64,000 nt of DNA from a virus: the IMG/VR virus record IMGVR_UViG_3300025759_000061, positions 54,834-118,833 of that record; one strand, 5' to 3'. The translations under genes were made by a program, and so were the position numbers. Under the pieces are notes generated by a model that was not told the DNA's origin, did no database searches, and saw nothing but the letters and a program-made list of their open reading frames with translations. Of the stretch, positions 56,991 to 63,536 are shown piece by piece (the stretch's first letter is position 1; each line of letters starts with the position of its first letter).

Positions 56991-57638
56991 GTGTTAAAGA
57001 AGCAAACACTTGATGTGAGATACGACAAGGGTTTCAGGGAATACCAGTTGCCTACGGGTGACTGGGTTCCATCTGTCACCACCATTTTAGGACAGACAAA
57101 GCCAGAATCGGCAAAGGCTGGTCTGGAGAACTGGAGAAAAAGGGTTGGTGATGAGGAAGCCGATAGGATAACCAAAAGAGCCGGTAGCAATGGTGAGAAG
57201 CTACACACAGCTTGTGAGAATTATCTGAAATATGAGGACGTTGAATTTGAAGACGATCCCTTCACCAAATCTTTGTTCATGAATATAAGACCGGTTCTGG
57301 ACAGGATAACACCTTTCACCCAAGAAGTTCAATTGTGGTCAACACGACTCAAGACGGCTGGACGGGTTGATGTTATCGGATTGTTTGACGTTGATATGTC
57401 AATTATCGATTTCAAGAATTCCAGAAAGATGAAGAAACGGGAATGGATTGATGACTATTTCATCCAAGCCACAACCTATTCATTGATGTATTATGAGATG
57501 ACAGGGTGCTTTGTAAAGAACATCGTCATCCCTATGACTTCGTTGGAAGAGAACTACACCAAGATTTTCAAAGGTCAGGTGTTGGACTACAAGGATGAAG
57601 CCATAAAAAGAATCACTAGCTGGAAAGAACCACCATGA
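56991..57638 (+). CDS. PD-(D/E)XK nuclease (Cas4/RecB-like)
   Basis: A GTG start follows the PhoH stop by three bases. SVTTILGQTKP near residue 25, RAGSNGEKLHTACENYL (His-containing helix), GRVDVIGLFDVDMSIIDFKNS (catalytic D...DxK-type block, about 125-144) and FIQATTYSLMYYEMTG (QxxxY motif) define the Cas4/RecB branch. It would cut or resect DNA, perhaps in recombination with UvsX. The exact substrate is unknown. Confidence 0.8.
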   Translation: MLKKQTLDVRYDKGFREYQLPTGDWVPSVTTILGQTKPESAKAGLENWRKRVGDEEADRITKRAGSNGEKLHTACENYLKYEDVEFEDDPFTKSLFMNIRPVLDRITPFTQEVQLWSTRLKTAGRVDVIGLFDVDMSIIDFKNSRKMKKREWIDDYFIQATTYSLMYYEMTGCFVKNIVIPMTSLEENYTKIFKGQVLDYKDEAIKRITSWKEPP

Positions 57639-58585
57639 AAAACGTTTTCATCACATTCTCACTAACCGTCATGATCATGATATTTGGAACACTGTACCTG
57701 TTGAACGAAAATACAGTGGAGTCTCTTGTCAAAAGGAATGTCAACTCTGTTTATCTCGTAGAGAGTGAAAGTATCAATAAAGAAGGTAAGAAGGGTGTTG
57801 GAATGGGCACGGGGTTCCTTTTCAATAAGGAATATGTTGTGACTAATGCCCACGTTGTTGGGAATGCAAAGGTTGTCACCTTGATTAGTAAAGATGGGAA
57901 GAAAATCCGGGTGCCGGTTGTTGCTACGGATGTAGATGCAGATGTTGCAGTGGTCCGGTTGGTTGGTGAGAATGCTAAAAATCCCCCCAGAGTTCTGAGA
58001 TTTTGCAGACGTGATGAGATTGTACTGGGTGAGGATGTAATTGGTATCGGACACCCATGGGGTTTGATCTGGACGATCACACGTGGTATTGTGTCCGGTT
58101 ATGACAGGTTTGCCGGATCAGGACGATCCGTACCATTGGTCCAGACCGACACGAAAATCCTTCAGGGTAATTCTGGTGGTCCATTGATATCCGTAAAAAA
58201 CGATTGTGTTGTAGCCATGAATACAATGGTGAATGTTGCTGATCAGACAAAAGGCAGATTCGGCAACATCCCATTCTCTATTGATGGTGATTATCTCAGA
58301 ACCCGTATCCATGACCTGATCAAACATAAGAAGATTAAGAACCTGATTCTTGGAATCCAGTTCGATAGTGACAAGGGTTTGTATGTCAAGGTGGTTGTGC
58401 CGTTCAGTCTGGCAAGTAAAATAGACATGAGGATCGGTGATATCATCCATTCTATCAATGGTAAGCCGTTGACAGACGTGATGGTGTTGAAATCCACCCT
58501 GTATAAAATCAGGCAGGATGAGAAATTTATCGTTACAGTTCAAAGGGATGGAAAAAAATTGAACATTTTTGGAAAAAACTCTTGA
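57635..58585 (+). CDS. Membrane-anchored HtrA/DegS-like serine protease
   Basis: One N-terminal transmembrane helix (residues 5-23) puts the rest in the periplasm. A trypsin-like domain has the full triad: TNAHVVG (His73), DADVAVVRL (Asp103) and QGNSGGPLI (Ser180). Residues about 230-310 form a PDZ domain (LILGIQFDSDKGLYVKVV, DIIHSINGKPL). The architecture is that of DegS, which cuts the anti-sigma factor RseA. A phage DegS-like enzyme is unusual. It might tune the envelope stress response or remove surface proteins. It overlaps the nuclease gene by four bases. Confidence 0.9.
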   Translation: MKNVFITFSLTVMIMIFGTLYLLNENTVESLVKRNVNSVYLVESESINKEGKKGVGMGTGFLFNKEYVVTNAHVVGNAKVVTLISKDGKKIRVPVVATDVDADVAVVRLVGENAKNPPRVLRFCRRDEIVLGEDVIGIGHPWGLIWTITRGIVSGYDRFAGSGRSVPLVQTDTKILQGNSGGPLISVKNDCVVAMNTMVNVADQTKGRFGNIPFSIDGDYLRTRIHDLIKHKKIKNLILGIQFDSDKGLYVKVVVPFSLASKIDMRIGDIIHSINGKPLTDVMVLKSTLYKIRQDEKFIVTVQRDGKKLNIFGKNS

Positions 58586-58610
58586 CTCTTTGAGAATGTT
58601 CAGGTAGAAC
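58582..58610 (+). promoter_or_regulatory. Sigma70-like promoter for the non-coding transcript
   Basis: TTGACT and TAGAAC are separated by 17 bp; the box overlaps the stop of the HtrA-like gene. No open frame with a start follows for over 400 bases, but three RNA structures do. Confidence 0.55.
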
Positions 58611-58637
58611 TGTAATCAAGAAAGAAGGAAAGAACAA

Positions 58638-58775
58638 ATCAAGTGCTTTGATGGGTTATGGGGTTTGGCCCCCGTCGATAACCACCACCGTGAAGTTCCT
58701 TGTGGTTAAGTGAACAAAACAGTGATCAGATGGCCCGGAAGTCGAGAGCCGGGGTAGCCTTTCAAAGCACTTGAT
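58638..58775 (+). ncRNA. Structured RNA closed by a 14-bp helix
   Basis: ATCAAGTGCTTTGA (58638-58651) pairs perfectly with TCAAAGCACTTGAT (58762-58775). Inside there are three hairpins: GGTTAT-GGGG...CCCC-GTCG-ATAACC (58654-58683), ACCAC...GTGGT (58684-58706) with UUCCUU in its loop, and CCCGG...CCGGG (58734-58753). No protein frame runs through it. No RNA family that I know fits; compare 4.5S, 6S and tmRNA, all rejected. It may be the body of a regulatory RNA. Confidence 0.65.
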
Positions 58776-58786
58776 AAAGAATTTAT

Positions 58787-58876
58787 GGTTGTGGTCGTTT
58801 AATGGAAGACAGTTGATGATTATCTAATCCTTTCTCTAATCATCAAAAGATGTTGGTTCGACTCCAACACACAACC
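58787..58876 (+). ncRNA. tRNA-like element with a 10-bp anticodon-arm hairpin
   Basis: The T-arm GTTGG-TTCGACT-CCAAC (58852-58868) is perfect. The D-arm GTTT-AATGGA-AGAC pairs. The acceptor GTTGTG pairs with CACAAC, with an extra G-C pair at the end (G-1:C73-like). Where the anticodon arm should be, TTGATGATTA (58813-58822) pairs with TAATCATCAA (58837-58846) around a 14-nt loop TCTAATCCTTTCTC. No normal 7-nt anticodon loop exists and no CCA in the usual place, so it cannot act as a decoding tRNA. The loop ends in UCCUUUCUC, the complement of GAGAAAGGA. Confidence 0.65.
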
Positions 58877-58887
58877 AACCCTATTAG

Positions 58888-58919
58888 CTAGAGGTATTTT
58901 CTGTCCTTTCTCCCTCTAG
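58888..58919 (+). ncRNA. Hairpin with a second UCCUUUCUC loop
   Basis: CTAGAGG (58888-58894) pairs with CCTCTAG (58913-58919). The 18-nt loop ends in TCCTTTCTC (58904-58912), the same 9-mer, in the same position next to the 3' stem, as in the tRNA-like element. A terminator follows nine bases later. Confidence 0.7.
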
Positions 58920-58927
58920 GAAACTTG

Positions 58928-58964
58928 ACACCCCTTGGATTAATTTCCATAGGGGTGTTTTTTT
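58928..58964 (+). terminator. Strong rho-independent terminator
   Basis: ACACCCC pairs with GGGGTGT, with inner GG/CC pairs, and is followed by seven T. It ends the non-coding transcript. Confidence 0.9.
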
Positions 58965-58965
58965 G

Positions 58966-58993
58966 TTGACACCAATCTCAGATATGCTATTGT
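58966..58993 (+). promoter_or_regulatory. Sigma70-like early promoter
   Basis: TTGACA and TATTGT are separated by 16 bp and start directly behind the terminator T run. It leads to GAGGAAAGGA and the gene at 59020. Confidence 0.7.
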
Positions 58994-59019
58994 GTAGACA
59001 TAAGAGGAAAGGACACATT

Positions 59020-59199
59020 ATGGATTTCAAATTTTACATTGAGCATCATGGAGCAGTAGACCTGTTTTCCCGTGAGGGTTTCAACGAAAAGGAAGCTGCC
59101 CGTGCATATGCATCCGGTCTGGTATCCAGTCTGGAAGATGGTGACTTCATCAAGTTTGTTGAAGCTGATGAGTTTTATGACAAGAATGAGTATGTGTAA
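59020..59199 (+). CDS. Small early protein, 59 aa
   Basis: ATG 59020 has AGAGGAAAGGA upstream. The acidic product has FYIEHHGAVDLFSREGF and a helix (EKEAARAYASGLVSSL). It is the first gene of the early cassette (59.0-63.8 kb). No family is recognised. Confidence 0.65.
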   Translation: MDFKFYIEHHGAVDLFSREGFNEKEAARAYASGLVSSLEDGDFIKFVEADEFYDKNEYV

Positions 59200-59217
59200 C
59201 TAGAAAGGAAACAAGTT

Positions 59218-59496
59218 ATGATACTGAACAAGCCAATTATCCGTGTTGAGCCTGCCGATGGTACAGATGGTCTATCCCGGTTCTACACGAGCCTGAAACC
59301 TGCACTGAAGTATGCAGTCCAACAGGTCCGGAAGGGTGTTGATGGTCCTGACTATGGGTCACAAGCCTATGTGTCGAGTACGGATATTGACTTCAAGTCC
59401 CTGAACGTGTTCCGGAACATTGGTTCTTCCAAAGTGATAGCCGACTATCACAAGGATGATGGAACTATCGGTTACTATGATCTGGGAGACCTGTAA
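59218..59496 (+). CDS. Small early protein, 92 aa
   Basis: AGAAAGGAAAC precedes the ATG. The mixed alpha/beta product (PIIRVEPADGTDGLSRFY) has no recognised domain. It is co-transcribed with 59020. Confidence 0.65.
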   Translation: MILNKPIIRVEPADGTDGLSRFYTSLKPALKYAVQQVRKGVDGPDYGSQAYVSSTDIDFKSLNVFRNIGSSKVIADYHKDDGTIGYYDLGDL

Positions 59497-59497
59497 G

Positions 59498-59827
59498 ATG
59501 TGTGAAGTTCTGACATTTGAAGAGTTTGCTACCCAACGTGGTCTTGCACCATCATGGGGTGATGCCGGTCTCCATTCAGGTGCTGCACATGTGCCGAAAA
59601 GATCACGGAAACGTCATCTCCAACTGGTAGCAGAAAAAGATGCTGCACTGCAACGTGCCCGTGACCTGTTGAGGGATGTTTATGCTGGTCGGGTGGAACA
59701 AGGTTTGATCAAACCACCAAGCCACTACCAGAGAATCCGAAAGACTGCCATGGGTCATCAGGATAATGAATCTGTCCAAGCTGCCCGTAAAATCCTCTTG
59801 AAAACATATGGTGAAGAAATCACTTGA
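59498..59827 (+). CDS. Small basic early protein, 109 aa
   Basis: ATG 59498 follows the previous stop by one base. The basic, mostly helical product (KRSRKRHLQLVAEKDAALQRARDLL) may bind nucleic acid. No family is recognised. The next promoter overlaps its stop. Confidence 0.6.
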   Translation: MCEVLTFEEFATQRGLAPSWGDAGLHSGAAHVPKRSRKRHLQLVAEKDAALQRARDLLRDVYAGRVEQGLIKPPSHYQRIRKTAMGHQDNESVQAARKILLKTYGEEIT

Positions 59828-59851
59828 CTCCATGTCTCCATGTGCTATTAT
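59824..59851 (+). promoter_or_regulatory. Sigma70-like early promoter
   Basis: TTGACT and TATTAT are separated by 16 bp, nearly the same as those at 3063 and 11508, overlapping the preceding stop codon (TGA in TTGACT). Confidence 0.75.
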
Positions 59852-59890
59852 CTAGTTATAAGAGAGAAACAGAGAGAAAGGAACTAAGAA

Positions 59891-60271
59891 ATGGGTATGA
59901 AATTTGAAGAGTATCAAATAGTACATGGAATTGACCTGAAACAGGGTTGGGTAGCAACCAATGCACACAAGCCAGTGAAGATCAACAAGAACACTAAAGA
60001 TAAGTATGAACTGTGGGTTGATGGTGATTATAAAGCCCAGTATGATACATTTGACATAGCAACCCGGTATGCAGAAGCACAGGTTTCCTTCCACACACCA
60101 TACCAGAACCCAGTCAAACCCGACACAGTGGAACTGACTGCTTGGGATGTTGCAGCACTGGAACACTCTGTTAACGTAGCCATCGAAGCCGGAAGCATCC
60201 ACCGGGAAAGTGGTGAAGCCCTGCTGAAAAAGTTCAAGGGTGCCTTTGGTGTGACCCTCAAATATTCGTGA
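59891..60271 (+). CDS. Early protein, 126 aa
   Basis: GAGAAAGGA is the ribosome-binding site. The product has a beta-rich first half (KYELWVDGDYKAQYDTF) and a helical second half. No family is recognised. Confidence 0.65.
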   Translation: MGMKFEEYQIVHGIDLKQGWVATNAHKPVKINKNTKDKYELWVDGDYKAQYDTFDIATRYAEAQVSFHTPYQNPVKPDTVELTAWDVAALEHSVNVAIEAGSIHRESGEALLKKFKGAFGVTLKYS

Positions 60272-60275
60272 AAGA

Positions 60276-60309
60276 AAGGGTTGACTCCGGTCAGCCCTTC
60301 TGGCATTAT
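60276..60309 (+). promoter_or_regulatory. Hairpin-promoter module, copy 3
   Basis: AAGGGTTGAC-TCCG-GTCAGCCCTT with TTGACT at 60281 and CATTAT at 60304, 17 bp apart. Confidence 0.7.
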
Positions 60310-60345
60310 ATGGGTATAGAGAGAAACACGAGAAAGGAACTCCCC

Positions 60346-60615
60346 ATGAAGAATTTGGTCCCACCGGTAGTTAACATGAACGGTAACAGCAAAAGTGATC
60401 TGGTCAATCAGATCATGAACATTGCCAACCAGTTGGAAGATGCTGTTGGTGCTCTCTACAGCACGGACATTTACCACGGTCGGAATTTCCAGACCTGCCA
60501 CAATTCGGAAGAAGTTCGGGATGCTGCCATTGCTGCCTTGGGTGAACGGATTGAAGCCTTGCAGGAGATGAAGATGGATTTTGTCCGGATGGGTATGGAA
60601 GTCTCCGGACATTGA
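60346..60615 (+). CDS. Early protein, 89 aa
   Basis: The GAGAAAGGA site fixes ATG 60346 (MKNLVPPVVNMNGN). The remaining part is helical (DLVNQIMNIANQLEDAVGAL). No family is recognised. Confidence 0.65.
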   Translation: MKNLVPPVVNMNGNSKSDLVNQIMNIANQLEDAVGALYSTDIYHGRNFQTCHNSEEVRDAAIAALGERIEALQEMKMDFVRMGMEVSGH

Positions 60616-60620
60616 AAATT

Positions 60621-60654
60621 AGGGGTTGACTCCGGTCAGCCCTTCTGGCATTCT
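60621..60654 (+). promoter_or_regulatory. Hairpin-promoter module, copy 4
   Basis: AGGGGTTGAC-TCCG-GTCAGCCCTT with TTGACT at 60626 and CATTCT (a weaker -10) at 60649. Confidence 0.65.
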
Positions 60655-60692
60655 CTGGGTATAGAGAGAAGCAAGAGAAAGGAAACGAGACG

Positions 60693-60941
60693 ATGACGAA
60701 ACTTTCACCCAACCAGATTGAGACCATGAAAACTCTTTCCAACCATGTTGGTGAAGAAGTTTGGGTTCTCACCAGCCAAGCCACTGCCAATGTTCCTAGT
60801 AGCTTCGTTCGTAAAGCAGTGACCACAACCAAAAAACCCACTCTTGCAGGTCTGGAAAAAAAGGGTTACATTAAAATCGTATCCACATACTGGAAGGGTG
60901 CAACAATCAAAATATTGAAAGGGTATGATGATGACATTTAA
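60693..60941 (+). CDS. Small winged-helix-like early protein
   Basis: The 82-residue product has three helices and a final strand pair (PTLAGLEKKGYIKIVSTYWKG), the order of a winged helix-turn-helix domain. It may regulate transcription or bind DNA. The reading is by pattern only. The GAGAAAGGA site precedes it. Confidence 0.55.
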   Translation: MTKLSPNQIETMKTLSNHVGEEVWVLTSQATANVPSSFVRKAVTTTKKPTLAGLEKKGYIKIVSTYWKGATIKILKGYDDDI

Positions 60942-60958
60942 CCAATGGAATGAAAATT

Positions 60959-60992
60959 AGGGGTTGACATGAGTCGGCCCTTCTGGCATTAT
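60959..60992 (+). promoter_or_regulatory. Hairpin-promoter module, copy 5 (variant)
   Basis: AGGGGTTGAC-ATGA-GTCGGCCCTT with TTGACA at 60964 and CATTAT at 60987. The right arm changes A to G but still pairs as G.U, as expected for an RNA helix. Confidence 0.65.
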
Positions 60993-61031
60993 GTATGTGT
61001 AGTCAGAAAACAGAGAGAAAGGAACTCCAAA

Positions 61032-61211
61032 ATGACTTTTACAGAAGCCCTTCAGATTATCCATGACGAATATGGTCAGGACACTTTGGTTGCACTCGAA
61101 AACATCCAGCATGATCTGGATGATGATGGAGACGGTTGGGTGGGAACCGAAGTCCGGGAAGCCTATGATGTTGCCATGGGTGGTTTCCGGAACTTGTTTG
61201 CTCCAGCCTGA
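61032..61211 (+). CDS. Small acidic early protein, 59 aa
   Basis: The helical acidic product includes DLDDDGDGWVGTEVREAY, which resembles an EF-hand loop but lacks the usual Glu at position 12. GAGAAAGGA precedes it. No family is assigned. Confidence 0.6.
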   Translation: MTFTEALQIIHDEYGQDTLVALENIQHDLDDDGDGWVGTEVREAYDVAMGGFRNLFAPA

Positions 61212-61217
61212 AAAGAA

Positions 61218-61251
61218 AAGGGTTGACTTCGGTCAGCCCTTGTGGCACTCT
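61218..61251 (+). promoter_or_regulatory. Hairpin-promoter module, copy 6
   Basis: AAGGGTTGAC-TTCG-GTCAGCCCTT has a cUUCGg tetraloop. TTGACT at 61223 and CACTCT at 61246 (a weaker -10). Confidence 0.65.
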
Positions 61252-61288
61252 CTGGTCATAAGAGAGAAACACGAAGAAAGGAAACCAA

Positions 61289-61465
61289 ATGTTCAAGATT
61301 GAATTTGATACCGGAAACGATGCTTTTCAGGATGGTCTGGGTGATCTGGAGATTGCTCGTATCCTCTCACACCTCAAGAACAACATTCTAAATGGTATCA
61401 CTGAGGGTGGTGTCTACGATATGAACGGTAACAAGGTTGGAACCTACGAATGGGAGCAGTCATGA
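61289..61465 (+). CDS. Small early protein, 58 aa (FKIEFDTGNDAF type)
   Basis: MFKIEFDTGNDAF opens a family of small phage and plasmid proteins that I recognise by its IARILSHLKNNI and DMNGNKVGTYE blocks; no function is known. GAAAGGA precedes it. It ends in ATGA with the next gene. Confidence 0.65.
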   Translation: MFKIEFDTGNDAFQDGLGDLEIARILSHLKNNILNGITEGGVYDMNGNKVGTYEWEQS

Positions 61466-61626
61466 GTAAGATTGAAGAGAAGAAGAACAAACGTATACAC
61501 GAAAATCCCGGATTGTACGGGTATCGTGAAGGGATTGGTCCGGAAGAGATTGATCAGTTTGAAGCAGAGTTGGATAAACTCTATGGTCCTGCTGAAACCA
61601 TCACACTCACGAAGAGGTTCAAATGA
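61462..61626 (+). CDS. Small early protein, 54 aa
   Basis: ATGA overlaps with both neighbours (61462 and 61623). The charged product (MSKIEEKKNKRIHENPG) is mostly helical. It is too short for common gene finders, but the double overlap supports it. Confidence 0.55.
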   Translation: MSKIEEKKNKRIHENPGLYGYREGIGPEEIDQFEAELDKLYGPAETITLTKRFK

Positions 61627-61847
61627 GCAAATTCAACTGGGATGATGTTGTGTACAAAGACCCACGTGGGAAGAACAACACAACTTTCGTTGTAACCCAT
61701 AGGGACATAACCGGTATGGTTGGTCCACAAGACAAATACTCCATGTGGGTTCTCGACAAGGGTAGTAAGGTCTTGGACGATCTTGGATCACACATCTCAA
61801 TTGATGGTGCAAAAGCATTTGCAGAACACAGGGGTCTTGTAGGATGA
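61623..61847 (+). CDS. Small early protein, 74 aa
   Basis: The basic beta-rich product (NWDDVVYKDPRGKNNTTFVV) is coupled to both neighbours by ATGA overlaps. No family is recognised. Confidence 0.6.
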   Translation: MSKFNWDDVVYKDPRGKNNTTFVVTHRDITGMVGPQDKYSMWVLDKGSKVLDDLGSHISIDGAKAFAEHRGLVG

Positions 61848-62086
61848 AACCACTGGATGACACAAAAGCCGACCGGAACAAGAGGATTCTTGAACAGGTC
61901 CGGAAACTCACACTTGGTGATGTCCGTGAACATCTGGAAAATGTTGATGGACTCATGTGGATTGAAGTCAACATTCTTGATCCAATCAATGTGAGCCGGA
62001 AGTTTGCAGAAGATGCAGAAGACATCATGTTCAGGGAAATTGATGAGTTGTCAATTGAACAAACCCTGAAAGGTTTTATGGGTTGA
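61844..62086 (+). CDS. Small early protein, 80 aa
   Basis: The helical product (RILEQVRKLTLGDVREHLENV) is the last gene of the 61289-62086 operon. Its TGA is part of the -35 box of the next module. No family is recognised. Confidence 0.6.
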   Translation: MKPLDDTKADRNKRILEQVRKLTLGDVREHLENVDGLMWIEVNILDPINVSRKFAEDAEDIMFREIDELSIEQTLKGFMG

Positions 62087-62111
62087 CTCCGGTCAGCCCT
62101 TGTGGCATTCT
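62079..62111 (+). promoter_or_regulatory. Hairpin-promoter module, copy 7
   Basis: GGGTTGAC-TCCG-GTCAGCCC with TTGACT at 62083 and CATTCT at 62106. It contains the stop codon of the upstream gene. Confidence 0.6.
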
Positions 62112-62149
62112 CTGGGTATAGAGAGAAACACGAAGAAAGGAATATGAAA

Positions 62150-62485
62150 ATGGGATATGGTTTGACTGTAAAAGCTGATGAGACTCTGGGACTGATCCAG
62201 AAGAATTTCTCAGCCGGTGATGGTTCTTCAAACAGCATCAAGTTTCCAAACGGATTGACTGGGTTCTTTGAAGTGAGCCGGAAGGATCAGCCAGATGGTG
62301 GGGTTGCCGGAACCGTGCAACGTCAGTTGAATGCCAAGGAAAAATCCTACTGGGAAGCCCGTAACGTTGAAGTGACAGACACTATGGTGGTGCCTGCCGG
62401 GTCGTTCAAGATCAATGGTGATGGTAAGGTCATCCGGTTTGCCGGTCTGCCAGTTGCCAAGATCAACAAGGAGCTTGGAGCATGA
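62150..62485 (+). CDS. Early protein, 111 aa
   Basis: ATG 62150 (MGYGLTVKADET) is preferred for spacing to AAAGGA; 62144 is the alternative. The product has a beta-rich fold with VPAGSFKINGDGKVIRF near the end. It overlaps the next gene by four bases. No family is recognised. Confidence 0.6.
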   Translation: MGYGLTVKADETLGLIQKNFSAGDGSSNSIKFPNGLTGFFEVSRKDQPDGGVAGTVQRQLNAKEKSYWEARNVEVTDTMVVPAGSFKINGDGKVIRFAGLPVAKINKELGA

Positions 62486-62811
62486 CATTACGTTCACAAC
62501 CGGGAACAGAAAACAACAAAGTCAAGATTGGTGGGAAGACCACCCTTCATGGTGATCCAAAAATCAAACCTGAGAAACCATACACCATTATCGGTTTTCC
62601 CGGTGGTGATGTTGAAATCTCACGGACCAGTGATAACAAATACTGGATTCATGTACGGGTGGAACAGGGGAGTGAACTGTTTCAAAATGGTGTTATTCTG
62701 GATGCCCGTGTAGATGCCAAGGGACGGTATACGGAAATCAATGATGTTCTCCGTACAGAACTGGACAAAGGTGATATTGATCACATTGCATTCTTGGTAG
62801 GTGAAGCATGA
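62482..62811 (+). CDS. Early protein, 109 aa
   Basis: Overlap of four bases on both sides (ATGA). The beta-rich product (YTIIGFPGGDVEISRTSDN) has no recognised domain. Confidence 0.6.
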   Translation: MTLRSQPGTENNKVKIGGKTTLHGDPKIKPEKPYTIIGFPGGDVEISRTSDNKYWIHVRVEQGSELFQNGVILDARVDAKGRYTEINDVLRTELDKGDIDHIAFLVGEA

Positions 62812-63536
62812 TACCCGTCAACACCACGATCAGTTTGATGCACGGAACTTCATCAGCCAACACAGCCTCTATCATAAATGAAGGTATCCAACCACGTAAG
62901 GGTTTGGGTAACTGGTATAGAGCTTATCAGAACCCTTCTGACAGCCGTTTCACATATCTGACCAATAACCGTGCATCTGCTGATCTTTATGCCATCAGGG
63001 CTGCTCTTATCGACGGGAGTAAGTGTTCCATCGTGGAAGTCACCACGGATGATGAACCACTCTATCCGGATGAGAACTTTTTCAACAAAACCGGGCTTTA
63101 TGACAAAGCCGATGCAAAGAAGATGCAGTCACGGATCAAGAGAAACAAACGAAGGTGGGTGGAGTGCCTTGAAAAAAGAGGTTTGGTGACACATCTTGGT
63201 GGGGTCCCACGTGAGAAAATAGTGAAACATGAAGAGTATGATGTCACAGAGTCACTGTTCTACTTTTTCCTGAAGCCGTTTCCGGATCACGAGAGGGATA
63301 TTGACCGGTTTGATTACGTATTCAATGCTTGGTTACATATAGAACAGAACCGGTATTTCAAAGATGTTATCTTTCCTTACTTCGGAGACTTCAAAGAGAT
63401 GATCAAAAATCTAACCATAGTCACTGTTGAAGAAGGAATAGAATTTCGTTTTGGAAAGAATTTCCGAGAAATATTTTTGGACGAAACATATGAAGAGTAT
63501 TATGAAAGGAACTGTCTTGAAAAATCCAGCCACTAA
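62808..63536 (+). CDS. ADP-ribosyltransferase-fold protein (second copy)
   Basis: LMHGTSSANTASIINEGIQP (His12), then SRFTYLTNNRASADLYAIRA (Tyr50) and a strand SIVEVTTDDEPLYPDENFF (about 74-92) show the order of H-Y-x ART folds as in Tpt1, DarT or PARP-like proteins. No third-strand Glu is clearly at its place, so enzymatic activity is uncertain. It ends the early cassette. It is not similar in detail to the ART-like protein at 2086 and lacks a capsid-targeting leader, so it would act early from synthesis. Confidence 0.6.
   Translation: MIPVNTTISLMHGTSSANTASIINEGIQPRKGLGNWYRAYQNPSDSRFTYLTNNRASADLYAIRAALIDGSKCSIVEVTTDDEPLYPDENFFNKTGLYDKADAKKMQSRIKRNKRRWVECLEKRGLVTHLGGVPREKIVKHEEYDVTESLFYFFLKPFPDHERDIDRFDYVFNAWLHIEQNRYFKDVIFPYFGDFKEMIKNLTIVTVEEGIEFRFGKNFREIFLDETYEEYYERNCLEKSSH

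Noticed and set aside
58638-58775. 4.5S (SRP) RNA, 6S RNA, tmRNA or ribozyme
   Set aside because: A GGCCCGGAAG segment recalls SRP RNA, but the SRP core (GGAAG..AGCAG) is missing. There is no long open bubble as in 6S and no tag frame as in tmRNA. No hammerhead core (CUGAUGA) is present.
58787-58876. Functional tRNA-His
   Set aside because: The G-1:C73-like pair suggests His, but no GUG anticodon or 7-nt anticodon loop exists.
61032-61211. EF-hand calcium-binding protein
   Set aside because: DDDGDG fits the loop start, but position 12 is Val and there is no second hand.
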